The notes: generated by a model from the sequence alone, not told the origin. DNA of 64,000 nt from Gilichinskyi gelida (GCA_038040385.1 JBBPII010000009.1:62001-126000); one strand, 5' to 3'; counted from the stretch's first letter, positions 1 through 9,939 are shown. A program made the numbers and translations.

Positions 1-2
1 TC

Positions 3-2684
3 ACCGCCGAGGCGCCGCTGCTCGACATCCGCAAGACGGGCACGGGCACCAGCGTGGCGAAGGTCGAGTTGGAGAAGATCCCGACCTCCCGCGATCCGTG
101 GACCGTCCTGCAGTCGGTGCCGTCGGTGATGGTCGACCGCATCAACGTCGGCGGCACCCAGAGCGGCCAGCAGTCGAACTACATCGCCAAGGGCGCCCTC
201 GGACGCGACAACTCCTGGAACGTCGACGGCGTCAACATCACGGACATGGGCGCTACCGGCTCGTCGCCCACCTACTACGACTTCGACTCGTTCGAAGAGA
301 TGCAGGTGACCACCGGCGGCTCCGACCCGCGCATTCAGACGCCGGGCGTGCAGCTCAACATGGTGACCAAGCGCGGCACCAACGATTTCCGCGGATCCGG
401 CCGTTACTTCTACACGCCGGGCAGCTTGTCGGCCGATGCGACCGTTCCGGCCGAAGCGACGGGTTATCTCTCGCTGACGAACAAGGTCAACTATGTTCGC
501 GATTACGGCGTCGAGCTCGGCGGCCCGATCTGGCGCGACAAGATCTGGTTCTGGGCCGCGCGCGCCGACCAGAAGATCTCCGCATGGCAGTCCCTTTCCA
601 GGCCCGCTCCGGCGCTGTTCATTCCGGACGACACCGTTCTGCGGAACAAGAACCTGAAACTGAACGCGCAGATCCTTCCGAGCAACAGCGCGGTCGGCTT
701 CTACACCTACGGCGACAAGTACCGCAACGCGCGCGACCTGTCGCCGACCCGACCGTTCGAGACCTCGTACAAACAGACCGGTCCGACCGAGGTCTACAAA
801 CTCGAGGACACCCAGAACGTCGGCTCCAGCCTCTACCTCACCGGGATGTGGTCGAAGGTGAAGGGCGGCTTCGGCCTCTTCGCCAACGGTGGGCGGGGAG
901 AGAGCGCGCCGTCGCGCTGGCGCGATGCCGCGGGCGTCAACCACGACAACTACTTCACCTACGAGACCATCCGGCCGCAGAAGCAGTACCGGCTCGACGG
1001 CTCGAAGTTCCTCGACATCGGCAAGATGAACCATGAGCTGAAGTTCGGCTTCGGTTATCGGCACACGCCAGTGAACTCGGGGAGTTCGCTGCCCGGACCG
1101 TCGCACGGCTTCCTCGATTACTCGATCACCGGCAACAGCGCGACACTCTGCGCCACTCAGGGGCTTCCCGCCGGCTGCTTCACCGCGACGATCCCCCGCG
1201 ACGTCCAGGTCGGCTATGACGAGAAGTACAACGACTTCTACCTCGGCGACACCATCCTCATGGGCAACCTAACCCTTCAGGCCGGCCTGCGGTGGGATCG
1301 CCAGCAGTCGAAGAACTTCTCGCAATCCATCCCCGGAAACCCGCTGTTGACGACGCCGCTCACTCTGCCGTGCATCAGCAGCGTCTGCAGCGGAACGTTG
1401 AACGCCACGCTGCCGAACGTGAGTTTCGCCGGCGATGCCAAGGCCTTGCGGTGGAACAGCGTCAGCCCGCGCATCGGCGCGACGTACAGCCTCGGTGCCG
1501 ACAAGCGCACGCTGCTGCGCGCCGGCTACAACCGTTACGTCAGCCAGTTGGGCTCCGCCGTTTCCGGCGCCAATCCGCTCGCGTACTCCGCCTTCTATTT
1601 CTACGGCTTCGACGCCAATGGTGACCACACCGTGCAGCGCAGCGAGCTTCTCAAAATCCGCGGCTACACCGGCGTCGACCCCACCAACCCCGGCTCGGTC
1701 GCCGTGACGCGGCGCATCGATTTCGGGATGAAGGTTCCGCACTCCGACGAGCTCCTCATCGGCGGCGAGCGCGAGGTGCTGACCGACTTCTCGGTCGGCG
1801 TCACGTACACCTACCGCAAGTCGCATGACCTCTTCACCACGCGCTTCGAGAAGACGCCGGGCGCGGGCGACTACTACACCGCGGCTGACTACGTTCCAGC
1901 TACGAAGGCCGGGGTGCCGGTCGTCGCAGGCGGCACCGTCACATTGAAGGATCCGATCACCGGTGCGGTCATCACCACGTTCCCAACTTCCACCCGCCCG
2001 GTGTACATGCTTTCACCCAGCGTAGCCGTTCCGGTTTACCGCGTGCTCACCACTCGCCCGAACTACTCGCAGAAGTTCAACGGATGGGAGATGACGGCCA
2101 CCAAGCGGCTGTCGCATAAGTGGATGCTGCGCGCCAACGCCAGCCTCAACGACTACACCGAAAGCTGCGGCGCGGACGCCGTCACCGGCAGCGCCGCCAA
2201 TCCGACCCAGATCCTCGGCTCCTGCCCCGGCGGGCAGGTGGCGCCGCAGTCGGCCGGATCCGGCGCGTTCGCCAACGACTTCATCAACGCCAAGTGGCAG
2301 TTCAACCTGACCGGCTTGTACGTCGCGCCGTGGGACATCAATCTCGGCGGAAGCCTTACTGCACGCCAGGGCTACCCGTCGCCGCTTCGCGACAACATTA
2401 CCGGCCTGCGCGGCGGGACCCTCCCGGTCGTTCTCGATGACATGGGCGAGATCCGCTTCGACAACGTCTACGAGCTCGACCTCCGCATCGCGAAGGACTT
2501 CCGCTTCGCGAACCGCGTCGGGATCACCGTCTCGGGCGATCTGTTCAACGCGCCGAACAAGCGCACCGTCCTGCAGCGCAACACCATCGTCCTGCAGAAC
2601 GAGGCGCCGCTGGCGTCGGGTTGGCGCATCACCGAGCTTCAGGCCCCGCGCGTGTGGCGTCTCGGAGCCAAGCTCAACTTCTAA
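3..2684 (+). CDS. TonB-dependent receptor, Oar-like, 5' end outside window
   Basis: Outer-membrane beta-barrel receptor. The reading frame is open from base 3 and lacks its start, signal peptide and N-terminal carboxypeptidase-regulatory domain, so the gene begins before the window. The first visible residues (TAEAPLLDIRK) match the inter-domain segment of the complete paralogue at 6896, and the two stay alignable to the last residues (RVWRLGAKLNF versus RVWRLGARFNF). Plug-like motifs NVDGVNITDMGA and GGSDPR and a terminal aromatic Phe typical of barrel sorting are seen. The internal GTG at 54 is not a credible start because homology continues upstream. The substrate is unknown. A strong hairpin terminator follows the stop. 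Confidence 0.9.
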   Translation, partial: TAEAPLLDIRKTGTGTSVAKVELEKIPTSRDPWTVLQSVPSVMVDRINVGGTQSGQQSNYIAKGALGRDNSWNVDGVNITDMGATGSSPTYYDFDSFEEMQVTTGGSDPRIQTPGVQLNMVTKRGTNDFRGSGRYFYTPGSLSADATVPAEATGYLSLTNKVNYVRDYGVELGGPIWRDKIWFWAARADQKISAWQSLSRPAPALFIPDDTVLRNKNLKLNAQILPSNSAVGFYTYGDKYRNARDLSPTRPFETSYKQTGPTEVYKLEDTQNVGSSLYLTGMWSKVKGGFGLFANGGRGESAPSRWRDAAGVNHDNYFTYETIRPQKQYRLDGSKFLDIGKMNHELKFGFGYRHTPVNSGSSLPGPSHGFLDYSITGNSATLCATQGLPAGCFTATIPRDVQVGYDEKYNDFYLGDTILMGNLTLQAGLRWDRQQSKNFSQSIPGNPLLTTPLTLPCISSVCSGTLNATLPNVSFAGDAKALRWNSVSPRIGATYSLGADKRTLLRAGYNRYVSQLGSAVSGANPLAYSAFYFYGFDANGDHTVQRSELLKIRGYTGVDPTNPGSVAVTRRIDFGMKVPHSDELLIGGEREVLTDFSVGVTYTYRKSHDLFTTRFEKTPGAGDYYTAADYVPATKAGVPVVAGGTVTLKDPITGAVITTFPTSTRPVYMLSPSVAVPVYRVLTTRPNYSQKFNGWEMTATKRLSHKWMLRANASLNDYTESCGADAVTGSAANPTQILGSCPGGQVAPQSAGSGAFANDFINAKWQFNLTGLYVAPWDINLGGSLTARQGYPSPLRDNITGLRGGTLPVVLDDMGEIRFDNVYELDLRIAKDFRFANRVGITVSGDLFNAPNKRTVLQRNTIVLQNEAPLASGWRITELQAPRVWRLGAKLNF

Positions 2685-2687
2685 CGT

Positions 2688-4535
2688 TCAATCCCGTTGT
2701 TTGGTCATGCCCGCCGGGTCCTCCCGGCGGGCATTTTTGTTTCCGGGCCCATTCGCCGGACGGACGTGGTTCGAGGCGCAGCGATATCCGCCGCCGCGCA
2801 CGATGCTGTTGGTCAGCGGAGGATGGAAGACCAGCCGGTAGCCGCTCGCGGCAAAGGCCTTTCGCGCGAAGTCGTCGGCCTGCGCCAGCAGCGACGCGAA
2901 CCCTTCCGCGCGCCGGGAGCCGGCGCGATCCTCGAGCACGACGTTGTTCCATGTGATCAGGAAGCGGAAATCGGCGGGCACATCCTGCCGCGCCAGAAGC
3001 GCGGCCGGCACGCTGAGCAGCGGCAGCCTTCGCACGGCCACGCCGACGCGCGCCAACTCCTCTGCGATCTGGTCGAGGAGCTTCTGCAGCGCGACGGCTT
3101 CGGCGTTTTTCTGCGCTGCGACCACCGCGTGGCGCACGCTCTCGGGCTCGCCGCGAAAATGGTAGGCGCCGCGCACTGCCGACCATTCTGCTGTCGAGGC
3201 CCGGCGAGCCTCGGAGACGCCGAGCGCGATGTCGCCGACCAGCGCGTCGACGCGCCCGTCGGCGCGCGGAAGGAGGGTGAGAATCGAGTCGAGGTCGATG
3301 CCGGCGCCGCCGCCGATGACGGTCATGACCTCCGCCCCGTCCGGTCCCGCCGGCAGCGGATGAACGAAGCGGACGGGGAGGCCGTAGAGCGCGCCGAGCT
3401 CGGAGGCGGCGGTGCGGGCGGCCTCGAGGTAACGCGACACCACCCGGGGGCCGCCGAACGCGTCCGCCGGCACGCGGTCGAGGCCGAGGATCGAAAGGAT
3501 GCGCGGCTCGAGCGCGTGGATGGTGATCCAGAGGTTCGCCGGCGTCACCAGGATGTGCCCGTTGTGGAACGGCGTGGGCGCCACCGTCCAGCGCGCGTTC
3601 TTCCACGCCCGGTCCGTCGCCGCGGGAAGTTGCTGCACGATCGTTCGCGCCATCAGTTGATCGTCTTCGCGGCCGGGCTGCGGATTCGGACGATTGACCA
3701 GGACCACGCCATCGTCCGCGGAGCGGCCGACGACGAAGGGATCGCGCGTCCACGGGGTGAAGGGGTGGGCGGTGGCATCCAGGAAGTCGACTCGCAGATC
3801 TCGTAGCGCGGAGCCGAGCGCGTCGCGCATCGCCGCGTCGCCGAGCACCAGGATGCGACGCTCCGGCGCGGCGCGGCGCACCGACTGCAGGAAGCGTTTC
3901 GCTTCGGCGCCTGTGAAGAACGACGTGCTGAGCGAGACGATCGACGCCTCGATCGGGCCGGAGAGATCATCCTGCAATCGCAGCTCCGGTTCGTACGGAA
4001 CGCGCCGTGCGCCGCTTGCGCGCGGGATCAGATGCGCGGCTGCGGCGACGGCTTCGCCGGTGTCGAAGTCGAGCGCGGCGGATTCGGTGAGCTTCGCGAG
4101 GACGGCGTGTGCGATCGGCGCCGGCACCTGCGTCAGCGTCCGCGGAAGCCAGGCGTTGATGCGCGCGCGGAATGAACGGTCCTCCTGGTAACGCAGCGGA
4201 TCGACGACCGCGATGGCCGTCAGGCGCTGGACGTCGTTCGGAATCGCCGACGCCGAGACATGCGCGACGGCCGCGAGATACGTCTGCAGCGCGTCGTGCA
4301 ACGCGCGGTCGTTCGTCATCACCGCGGTGCCGAGGTTGCGCAGGATCGCCGGGGCCAGCTCCGGTTGTCCGGCCAGAGTCCGCGCCAGCGCGGCGGCGGG
4401 CACACGGGCCATCAGCTCGCGGGCGAACGGCTCGGCGGCGGCGGGCGAAGGCCAGCTTCCTTCAGGCAGTGGAGGAATCGGCGGGAGCCCGGGCGCGGCG
4501 AGGCGCAGCAGCAGGATCGCCAGCAGTTGGATCAT
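2688..4535 (-). CDS. Secreted pentein-fold (arginine/agmatine deiminase-like) protein
   Basis: 615 residues with an N-terminal hydrophobic signal (MIQLLAILLLRLAAPG). The start is the ATG at 4535, which overlaps the TGA of the upstream gene in an ATGA arrangement; an in-frame upstream start at 4562 would lengthen the overlap. The C-terminal two thirds recall guanidino-modifying enzymes: TPWTRDPFVV resembles the W-x-R-D substrate loop, FHNGHILVT the GG strand, and GGGYRCASNH near the end the catalytic cysteine loop. The usual GHxD histidine site reads AGIDLD, so the catalytic His appears absent. The N-terminal 200 residues are unrecognised. The assignment is motif-based; a degenerate or non-catalytic pentein is possible. 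The last ~17 residues are encoded across the neighbouring terminator. Confidence 0.5.
   Translation of the reverse strand: MIQLLAILLLRLAAPGLPPIPPLPEGSWPSPAAAEPFARELMARVPAAALARTLAGQPELAPAILRNLGTAVMTNDRALHDALQTYLAAVAHVSASAIPNDVQRLTAIAVVDPLRYQEDRSFRARINAWLPRTLTQVPAPIAHAVLAKLTESAALDFDTGEAVAAAAHLIPRASGARRVPYEPELRLQDDLSGPIEASIVSLSTSFFTGAEAKRFLQSVRRAAPERRILVLGDAAMRDALGSALRDLRVDFLDATAHPFTPWTRDPFVVGRSADDGVVLVNRPNPQPGREDDQLMARTIVQQLPAATDRAWKNARWTVAPTPFHNGHILVTPANLWITIHALEPRILSILGLDRVPADAFGGPRVVSRYLEAARTAASELGALYGLPVRFVHPLPAGPDGAEVMTVIGGGAGIDLDSILTLLPRADGRVDALVGDIALGVSEARRASTAEWSAVRGAYHFRGEPESVRHAVVAAQKNAEAVALQKLLDQIAEELARVGVAVRRLPLLSVPAALLARQDVPADFRFLITWNNVVLEDRAGSRRAEGFASLLAQADDFARKAFAASGYRLVFHPPLTNSIVRGGGYRCASNHVRPANGPGNKNARREDPAGMTKQRD
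2707..2738 (+). terminator. Rho-independent terminator after TonB receptor
   Basis: A 12-bp perfect stem (ATGCCCGCCGGG, loop TCCT, then its complement) is followed by a T run 22 bases after the receptor stop codon. The same bases encode the last residues of the convergent minus-strand gene, whose stop is at 2688. Confidence 0.85.
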
Positions 4536-6601
4536 CGCTGCCGCCGCAGGTAATCGATCCATCCCGCCAGGTTCGACTCGTGGAACGGCAGGCGAAGAGC
4601 GTTCGTGAACTGCAGGTTCGCGGATGCTGGATTGATCTGCAATGCCGTCGTCGCCTCCCGGATGGCGTCCTGGTTTCGTTTGTTTCGCGCGTACATCAGA
4701 GCGAGGTAGATGTGCGGCTCCGCCGATTCGGGCCGCTCCTTTCCCGCGCGCTCGAACCAGGCCACGGCCTCCTCGTTGCGATTGAGACGGGTGAGGGCCG
4801 CTCCGAGATTCATCTGGGCGTCATATTGATGAGGATCGATCTTCAGCGCCGCTTCGTATTCGGCGAGCGCTTCCCGTTCCCGGCCGTTCTTCGACAGCAC
4901 GGCGGCGAGATCGTTGCGGATCTCCGCCTTCTCCGGATGCGCGGCGATCGCCTGGCGATACAAGACGACCGCTTCCTCGATGTCACCCCGCGCCGCGGCG
5001 AGCACGGCGCGGGTGCTCGGATCGCGGTTGATCGCCGCGGAGCGCCGCAGCAGCGACTTCGCGTCCTCCACGCGGCCGTCGGCCAGCGCCAGATCGCCGA
5101 GGCGGCGGAGGGCGACGGCGTTTTGCGGATTGATCGACGCGGCGGTTTCGAGCTCGCGCCGCGCGCCGGCCGGATCGCCGAGCTGCATGAGCGCCATGCC
5201 CAGCCCCACGCGCATGCCGTCGTCGCGCGGCGCCTGCTGCAGCGCGGCGCGGAACTCCGCCGCGGCGCGGGCGTAGTCGCCCGCCCCCAACAGCTCGCGC
5301 GCCAATCCTTCGCGCGCGTGGCGGTTGTCGTTCACGCGGAGGGCGTGCTCGAAGAGGACGACGCCGTCGCGCCAATATCGGAGGTGGTGGAAGGTCGACG
5401 CCGCCAGCGCGGCGATGGCGATCGTTGCGGCCGCCGCCAGCGCCGCACGGCTCTGGACCGCGCGCTCGGACAGCCAGACCGCGGCGATGAAGATCCCGAT
5501 CAGCGGGATGTAGGTGTAGCGGTCGGCCATCGCCTCATGACCCACCTGCACGATCCCGATTACTGGTACCAAAGTACCGAGGTACCAAAGCCAGCCGGTG
5601 AGAAGATAGGGAGCGCGCCGGCGGTAGACGAAAGCAGCGGCGGTGATGGCAACGAGAAGGACCACGGCGAGGGCGACGGCGGACGCGGAAAGGCGATCGG
5701 GAAAGGGATAGACGATCGCCAGGTCGTCCGGCCAGATCGCTTTCCGCAGGTAGCCCGCGTAGGAAAGCAGCGCGTTTCCGATCCGCAGCGCCAGCGGCGA
5801 CGCGCCCATGGCCACCCGCTGTGCGCGCAGGGTGATGAGGATCGAGGCGAACGTCAGCGCGAAGAAAGGCCACTTCTCGATGACCGCCTGGCGATCGATC
5901 TTCCGCTGGAACGGCCACCAGTCGAGGAGAAGAAGGACGAACGGCGTGGTGACCAGCATCGGCTTCGCCATCAGACCGGCCGCGAACGCGGCCACCGACC
6001 ACCAGTAGCGCGGCCGCGCGCGGCGCTCCACCCATCCGATCCATAGCCACAGCATGACGAGGAAGAAGAACGTGCTGAGAACGTCCTTTCGCTCCGACAC
6101 CCAGGCCACCGATTCGACGTGAAGCGGGTGGAGGGCGAAGAGCGCCGCGACCACGGCGCTTTTCCAGAGCGCGCGCGTGGCGCGATGGAGGACGATGAAC
6201 AGCAGCAGCGTGTTGAGGGCGTGAAACGCGACGCTGACCAGGATGTGCTTGCCGGCGTCGAATCCGAACAGCTCGACGTCCGCCATGTGCGAGATCCACG
6301 TCAACGGATGCCAGTTGGAAGCGTGAATCGCCGTCAGGGACCAGGCGATGTTGGAGGCCGACAGGCCGCCCGATACATGCTCATTGTCCAGGACGTAGTC
6401 GGGATCGTCGAGGCGGAGGAATGGGTGCGAGACGCACTGCCCGTAGACGGCGAGCACTGCGACGACCAGTGCGGCGCCGATCAGGATCGCGTTAGCCCTC
6501 GCCCCCAGCCCCTCTCCCGCAAGCGGGAGAGGGTGGCCCCTGAGCGTAGCGAAGGGGCCGGGTGAGGGCCGGCGCTTCTTCTCGCGCGATCGTTTTCCCA
6601 C
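4532..6601 (-). CDS. TMTC-like multi-spanning membrane protein with C-terminal TPRs
   Basis: 689 residues. The N-terminal half has about ten hydrophobic segments with motifs typical of TPR-containing PMT/TMTC-like putative glycosyltransferases (RLDDPDYV early, ASNWHPLTWISHM, HPLHVESVAWVSERKDV, MAKPMLVTTPF). The C-terminal half (from about residue 420) is a run of TPR units (LGMALMQLGD, NLAAVLSKNG, NLGAALTRLN). It probably acts in the inner membrane on lipid-linked sugar, with TPRs outside; the substrate is unknown. The start is a GTG at 6601. Residues ~12-31 (SPGPFATLRGHPLPLAGEG) are encoded by a dispersed palindromic repeat, so the true start could lie just after it. The gene overlaps its downstream neighbour by 4 bases, indicating an operon. 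Confidence 0.8.
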   Translation of the reverse strand: MGKRSREKKRRPSPGPFATLRGHPLPLAGEGLGARANAILIGAALVVAVLAVYGQCVSHPFLRLDDPDYVLDNEHVSGGLSASNIAWSLTAIHASNWHPLTWISHMADVELFGFDAGKHILVSVAFHALNTLLLFIVLHRATRALWKSAVVAALFALHPLHVESVAWVSERKDVLSTFFFLVMLWLWIGWVERRARPRYWWSVAAFAAGLMAKPMLVTTPFVLLLLDWWPFQRKIDRQAVIEKWPFFALTFASILITLRAQRVAMGASPLALRIGNALLSYAGYLRKAIWPDDLAIVYPFPDRLSASAVALAVVLLVAITAAAFVYRRRAPYLLTGWLWYLGTLVPVIGIVQVGHEAMADRYTYIPLIGIFIAAVWLSERAVQSRAALAAAATIAIAALAASTFHHLRYWRDGVVLFEHALRVNDNRHAREGLARELLGAGDYARAAAEFRAALQQAPRDDGMRVGLGMALMQLGDPAGARRELETAASINPQNAVALRRLGDLALADGRVEDAKSLLRRSAAINRDPSTRAVLAAARGDIEEAVVLYRQAIAAHPEKAEIRNDLAAVLSKNGREREALAEYEAALKIDPHQYDAQMNLGAALTRLNRNEEAVAWFERAGKERPESAEPHIYLALMYARNKRNQDAIREATTALQINPASANLQFTNALRLPFHESNLAGWIDYLRRQR
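6495..6569. repeat. Palindromic repeat family A inside a reading frame
   Basis: Two hairpins in series (CTCTCCCGC/GCGGGAGAG and GGCCCC...GGGGCC) between outer arms GCCCTCGCCC and GGGTGAGGGC. The unit lies within the N-terminal codons of the TMTC-like gene. A shorter copy is at 15980-16028 inside another gene. Such elements are common dispersed palindromes in soil bacteria. Confidence 0.75.
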
Positions 6602-6895
6602 GGCGGGGGAGTTTCACCGAAGCGCGACCAATCCGCAACGCGGCAGCGTCTGCTTTGGGGGCGATTTCCGTTCACTCTTTGTTGACATCCGCTTTTGCGG
6701 TGCGGTACGGTCCCCCATCGGCGGCCGAAGTTCAAAGAACGGAACGCTTCTCAACGTCTCCTTGAATCCTGCATCTGATTAGGAAACTCCTCGACGAATT
6801 CAACTCTCACATTCAGCGATAGTTAGCGGATCTGAGTCAATCGGGCCAAGATTCGCATCCTCCGTCTCAGCAACAATTTGGAAAGGAGCCGCTCT
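6602..6895. other. Divergent intergenic region upstream of second TonB receptor
   Basis: 294 bases without a supported gene, between the minus-strand TMTC-like gene and the plus-strand receptor. It holds a plausible sigma-70 promoter (separate entry) and ends in a good ribosome binding site, GGAAAGGAG, just before the receptor ATG. Confidence 0.6.
6682..6711 (+). promoter_or_regulatory. Putative sigma-70 promoter of TonB receptor gene
   Basis: TTGACA at 6682-6687 and TACGGT at 6706-6711 with an 18-base spacer. The -35 is consensus; the -10 is only partial. It would give a leader of about 180 bases. Confidence 0.35.
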
Positions 6896-9800
6896 ATGAA
6901 ACGGTGCCCCAATCTCAGTTTTCGCGCGGTCATCATCGCCGCGACCTGCATAGCGCTGTTTGCCGTCAGTGGTTTTGCACAGTTCCAGACCGGAAACATC
7001 TACGGCAAGGTCCAGGGGAAAGACGGGTCCGTACTTCCGGGCGTAACCGTCGTGCTCACCGGAATGGGCGCCCCAGCGACGACAGTCACTGACGCGCAGG
7101 GTAACTTCCGCTTCGTCAATCTCTCCCCGGGCACGTACACCCTCAAGGCGGAGTTGGCCGGATACGGGACGGCAACCCGCGCCGGCCTCGGCGTGCGTAT
7201 TTCCCAGAGCTCCGACGTGACCATGACGCTGAACCCGTCGGTGTCGGAGTCGATCACCGTCACCGCTGAGGCGCCGCTGCTCGACATCCGCAAGGCGGGT
7301 ACGGGCGCAAACGTGCCGAGAGTGGAGTTGGAGAAGATCCCCACCTCGCGCGACCCGTGGACGATCCTTCAGCAGGCCCCCTCGGTGCAGGTCGACCGCC
7401 TCAACGTCGGCGGCAACGAGAGCGGTCAGCAGTCGGTCTACCTGGCCAAGGGAGCCGGCGGCCGCGAGAACACCTGGAACGTCGACGGCGTGAACATCAC
7501 CGACATGGGCGCCGTCGGCGCGTCGCCGATGTATTTCGACTTCGACTCCTTCGAGGAGATGCAAGTCACCACCGGCGGCTCGGACCCCCGCGTCCAGACC
7601 CCCGGCGTGCAGCTCAACATGGTGACCAAGCGCGGCACGAACGACTTCAAGGGATCGGGCCGCTACTTCTACACTCCCGGCAGCCAGCAGGCCGACGCCA
7701 CCGTCCCCGGCGAGGCGACGTCGTACCTCGATCTGACCAACCGCATCAACTACGTGCGCGACTACGGCGCCGAGCTCGGCGGACCGATCTGGCGCGACCA
7801 TCTCTGGGGTTGGGTTGCTGTCGCGAAGAACAGCATTTCCACCCAGACCGCGCAGGCGCCCGGCGCGGTCGGAGCGTTCGACAACATCCTCCTCCGCGAC
7901 AAGAACGCCAAATTGAACGGACAGATCACCAGCAGCAACAGCGCCGTCGGCTTCTACACCTTCGGCGACAAGGTCCGCAACGCCCGCAGCCTGGGACCCG
8001 ATCGTCCGTTCGAGACCTCCTGGATCCAGAGCGGTCCGACCAAGGTCTACAAACTGGAAGACACCCAGATCTTCGGATCGAGCCTCTACCTGACCGGCAT
8101 GTGGTCGAAAGTGTCGGGCGGCTTCGGGCTCGTTCCCAACGGCGGCAGCGGTCCCGGCGTCAACATCGTGTGGGACACGCGGCCGGGCTCGAACATCTGG
8201 CACGGCAGCTTCCTGACCTACCTCACCGACCGTCCGCAGAAGCAGTATCGCCTCGACGGGTCGAAGTTTTTCGACGCCGGGACGATGAACCACGAGCTGA
8301 AGTTCGGGTTCGGCTACCGCGACACGCCGGTCAACTCGCTGACCACCTGGAGCGGCACCACCAACGGGTACATGCGCCTTCGCGCTGCTTCCTACTGCAC
8401 CGCGCGCGGCGTCACGCCGACCGGTCAGTGCTTCAGCACGCAGCTGTCACGCGACAAAGTGGTGGCGTACGGCGAGAAGTACAACGACTTCTACCTCGGC
8501 GACACCATCCTGCTCGGCAATCTGACGTTGCAGGTCGGCGCGCGGTACGACATTCAGAAGTCGAAGAACCTCGCGTCGTCGGCGGCGGCGAACCCCATGA
8601 TCGGCACTCCGACGGCGCTTCCCTGCGCGCCTTCGGCGGCCTCGTTCTGCGGCAGCAATCCGACCTTTACCACCTCCGAGCCGGCCCTCAATTTCGCCGG
8701 TGACTCCAAAGAGTTCAAGTGGAACTCGATTGCCCCGCGCATCGGATTGACCTGGGCTCTCGGCGCCGACAAGAAGACACTGCTCCGGGCCGGTTACAAC
8801 CGCTACGTGAGCCAGATGGGTCCGACGGTCTCCGCCTCGAACCCCCTCAGCTACACCTACTCCTATGCGGTCGGCGATGACGTCAACAACGACAGCATCG
8901 TGCAGAAGAGCGAGCTGAGAAAGTGGACCGGCTTTTCCTACTTCGATCCGAGAAACCCGACGGCCATCACCGGCTCGACCCGCGTCGACTACGGTGCCAA
9001 CGCGCCGTACTCCGATGAGTTGATCGTCGGCTTCGACCGCGAGCTGATGACCGACTTCGTCGTCGGCGTCAACTACTCGTATCGCAAGTACAACGACTTC
9101 ATCACCACCCGCTTCGAGAAGACCCAGGGCAAAGGCGATTGGTATTCGCCGGCCGACTACGTCCTGGTCGGAAAAACGCCCACCTCGTTCCCGAACCCTC
9201 CGTACACAGTCACCACGCCGTCGGCTCCTTATTACGACCTGAAGGCCGGCGTCGATCCTCCCACTTTCGGCGTCATCACCAACCGCCCGGGCTACACCCA
9301 GAAATTCAGCGGTCTGGAATTGCTGGCTACGAAGCGGATGTCGAACCGCTGGATGCTCCGCGGCAACTTCTCGCTCAACGACTGGAAGGAAGACTGCAGC
9401 AACGAGTCCTTCTACGCGGGCGATCCGACGCCGGCCCGTTTCGGCTTCGGCATCCTCAACTGCGCCGGCGGCCAGGTGGCCGAGCGGTCCGGTGGATCGG
9501 GCAACAAGGGCAACGTCTACATCAACTCCAAGTGGACGTTCAACCTGACCGGGCTCTATCAGCTCCCGTGGGACTTCAGCCTCGGCACCAGCCTCACCGG
9601 CCGCCAGGGTTATCCCCTGCCGTTCCAGATCCTCGCCAGCTCGGTCAACGGCGATCAGCTCGCCGACAAGTCCATCATCCTGGAGCCGGTCGGCGACACC
9701 CGGATGCCGAATGTCTACGAGCTCGACATCCGCGCCGCGAAGGACTTCCGCTTCATGAACCGCGTCGGCCTCACGCTCACGGCCGACCTCTTCAACGCGC

Positions 9801-9916
9801 CCAACAAGCGGGCCATCCTTCAACGCCAGACCGATCTGACCAATGAGACCGGCAACCGCATCATCGAAATGCAGTCTCCGCGCGTGTGGCGTCTCGGCGC
9901 GCGTTTCAACTTCTAG
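6896..9916 (+). CDS. TonB-dependent receptor with carboxypeptidase-regulatory domain (Oar-like)
   Basis: 1006 residues, complete. A signal peptide (residues 1-30, cleaving near SGFAQ) is followed by a CarboxypepD_reg-like beta-sandwich (about 35-115; GKDGSVLPGVTVVL, DAQGNFRFVNLSPG), a plug domain and a long beta-barrel ending in Phe. The start is ATG 6896, seven bases after GGAAAGGAG; the in-frame TTG at 6878 lies inside that site and is rejected. It is a close paralogue of the truncated receptor at the window start. Known members import or bind large ligands in Acidobacteria, Bacteroidetes and Myxococcota; the substrate here is unknown. A terminator and a secreted TPR protein follow. Confidence 0.93.
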   Translation: MKRCPNLSFRAVIIAATCIALFAVSGFAQFQTGNIYGKVQGKDGSVLPGVTVVLTGMGAPATTVTDAQGNFRFVNLSPGTYTLKAELAGYGTATRAGLGVRISQSSDVTMTLNPSVSESITVTAEAPLLDIRKAGTGANVPRVELEKIPTSRDPWTILQQAPSVQVDRLNVGGNESGQQSVYLAKGAGGRENTWNVDGVNITDMGAVGASPMYFDFDSFEEMQVTTGGSDPRVQTPGVQLNMVTKRGTNDFKGSGRYFYTPGSQQADATVPGEATSYLDLTNRINYVRDYGAELGGPIWRDHLWGWVAVAKNSISTQTAQAPGAVGAFDNILLRDKNAKLNGQITSSNSAVGFYTFGDKVRNARSLGPDRPFETSWIQSGPTKVYKLEDTQIFGSSLYLTGMWSKVSGGFGLVPNGGSGPGVNIVWDTRPGSNIWHGSFLTYLTDRPQKQYRLDGSKFFDAGTMNHELKFGFGYRDTPVNSLTTWSGTTNGYMRLRAASYCTARGVTPTGQCFSTQLSRDKVVAYGEKYNDFYLGDTILLGNLTLQVGARYDIQKSKNLASSAAANPMIGTPTALPCAPSAASFCGSNPTFTTSEPALNFAGDSKEFKWNSIAPRIGLTWALGADKKTLLRAGYNRYVSQMGPTVSASNPLSYTYSYAVGDDVNNDSIVQKSELRKWTGFSYFDPRNPTAITGSTRVDYGANAPYSDELIVGFDRELMTDFVVGVNYSYRKYNDFITTRFEKTQGKGDWYSPADYVLVGKTPTSFPNPPYTVTTPSAPYYDLKAGVDPPTFGVITNRPGYTQKFSGLELLATKRMSNRWMLRGNFSLNDWKEDCSNESFYAGDPTPARFGFGILNCAGGQVAERSGGSGNKGNVYINSKWTFNLTGLYQLPWDFSLGTSLTGRQGYPLPFQILASSVNGDQLADKSIILEPVGDTRMPNVYELDIRAAKDFRFMNRVGLTLTADLFNAPNKRAILQRQTDLTNETGNRIIEMQSPRVWRLGARFNF

Positions 9917-9939
9917 CAGTCGGCATCACGTCCATGGTC

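Noticed and set aside
4172..6046. Long plus-strand open frame (624 codons) opposite the TMTC-like and pentein-like genes
   Set aside because: It is the antisense of two well-supported genes; the residue composition is Arg/Gly/Asp-rich without domains, typical of GC-rich shadow frames.
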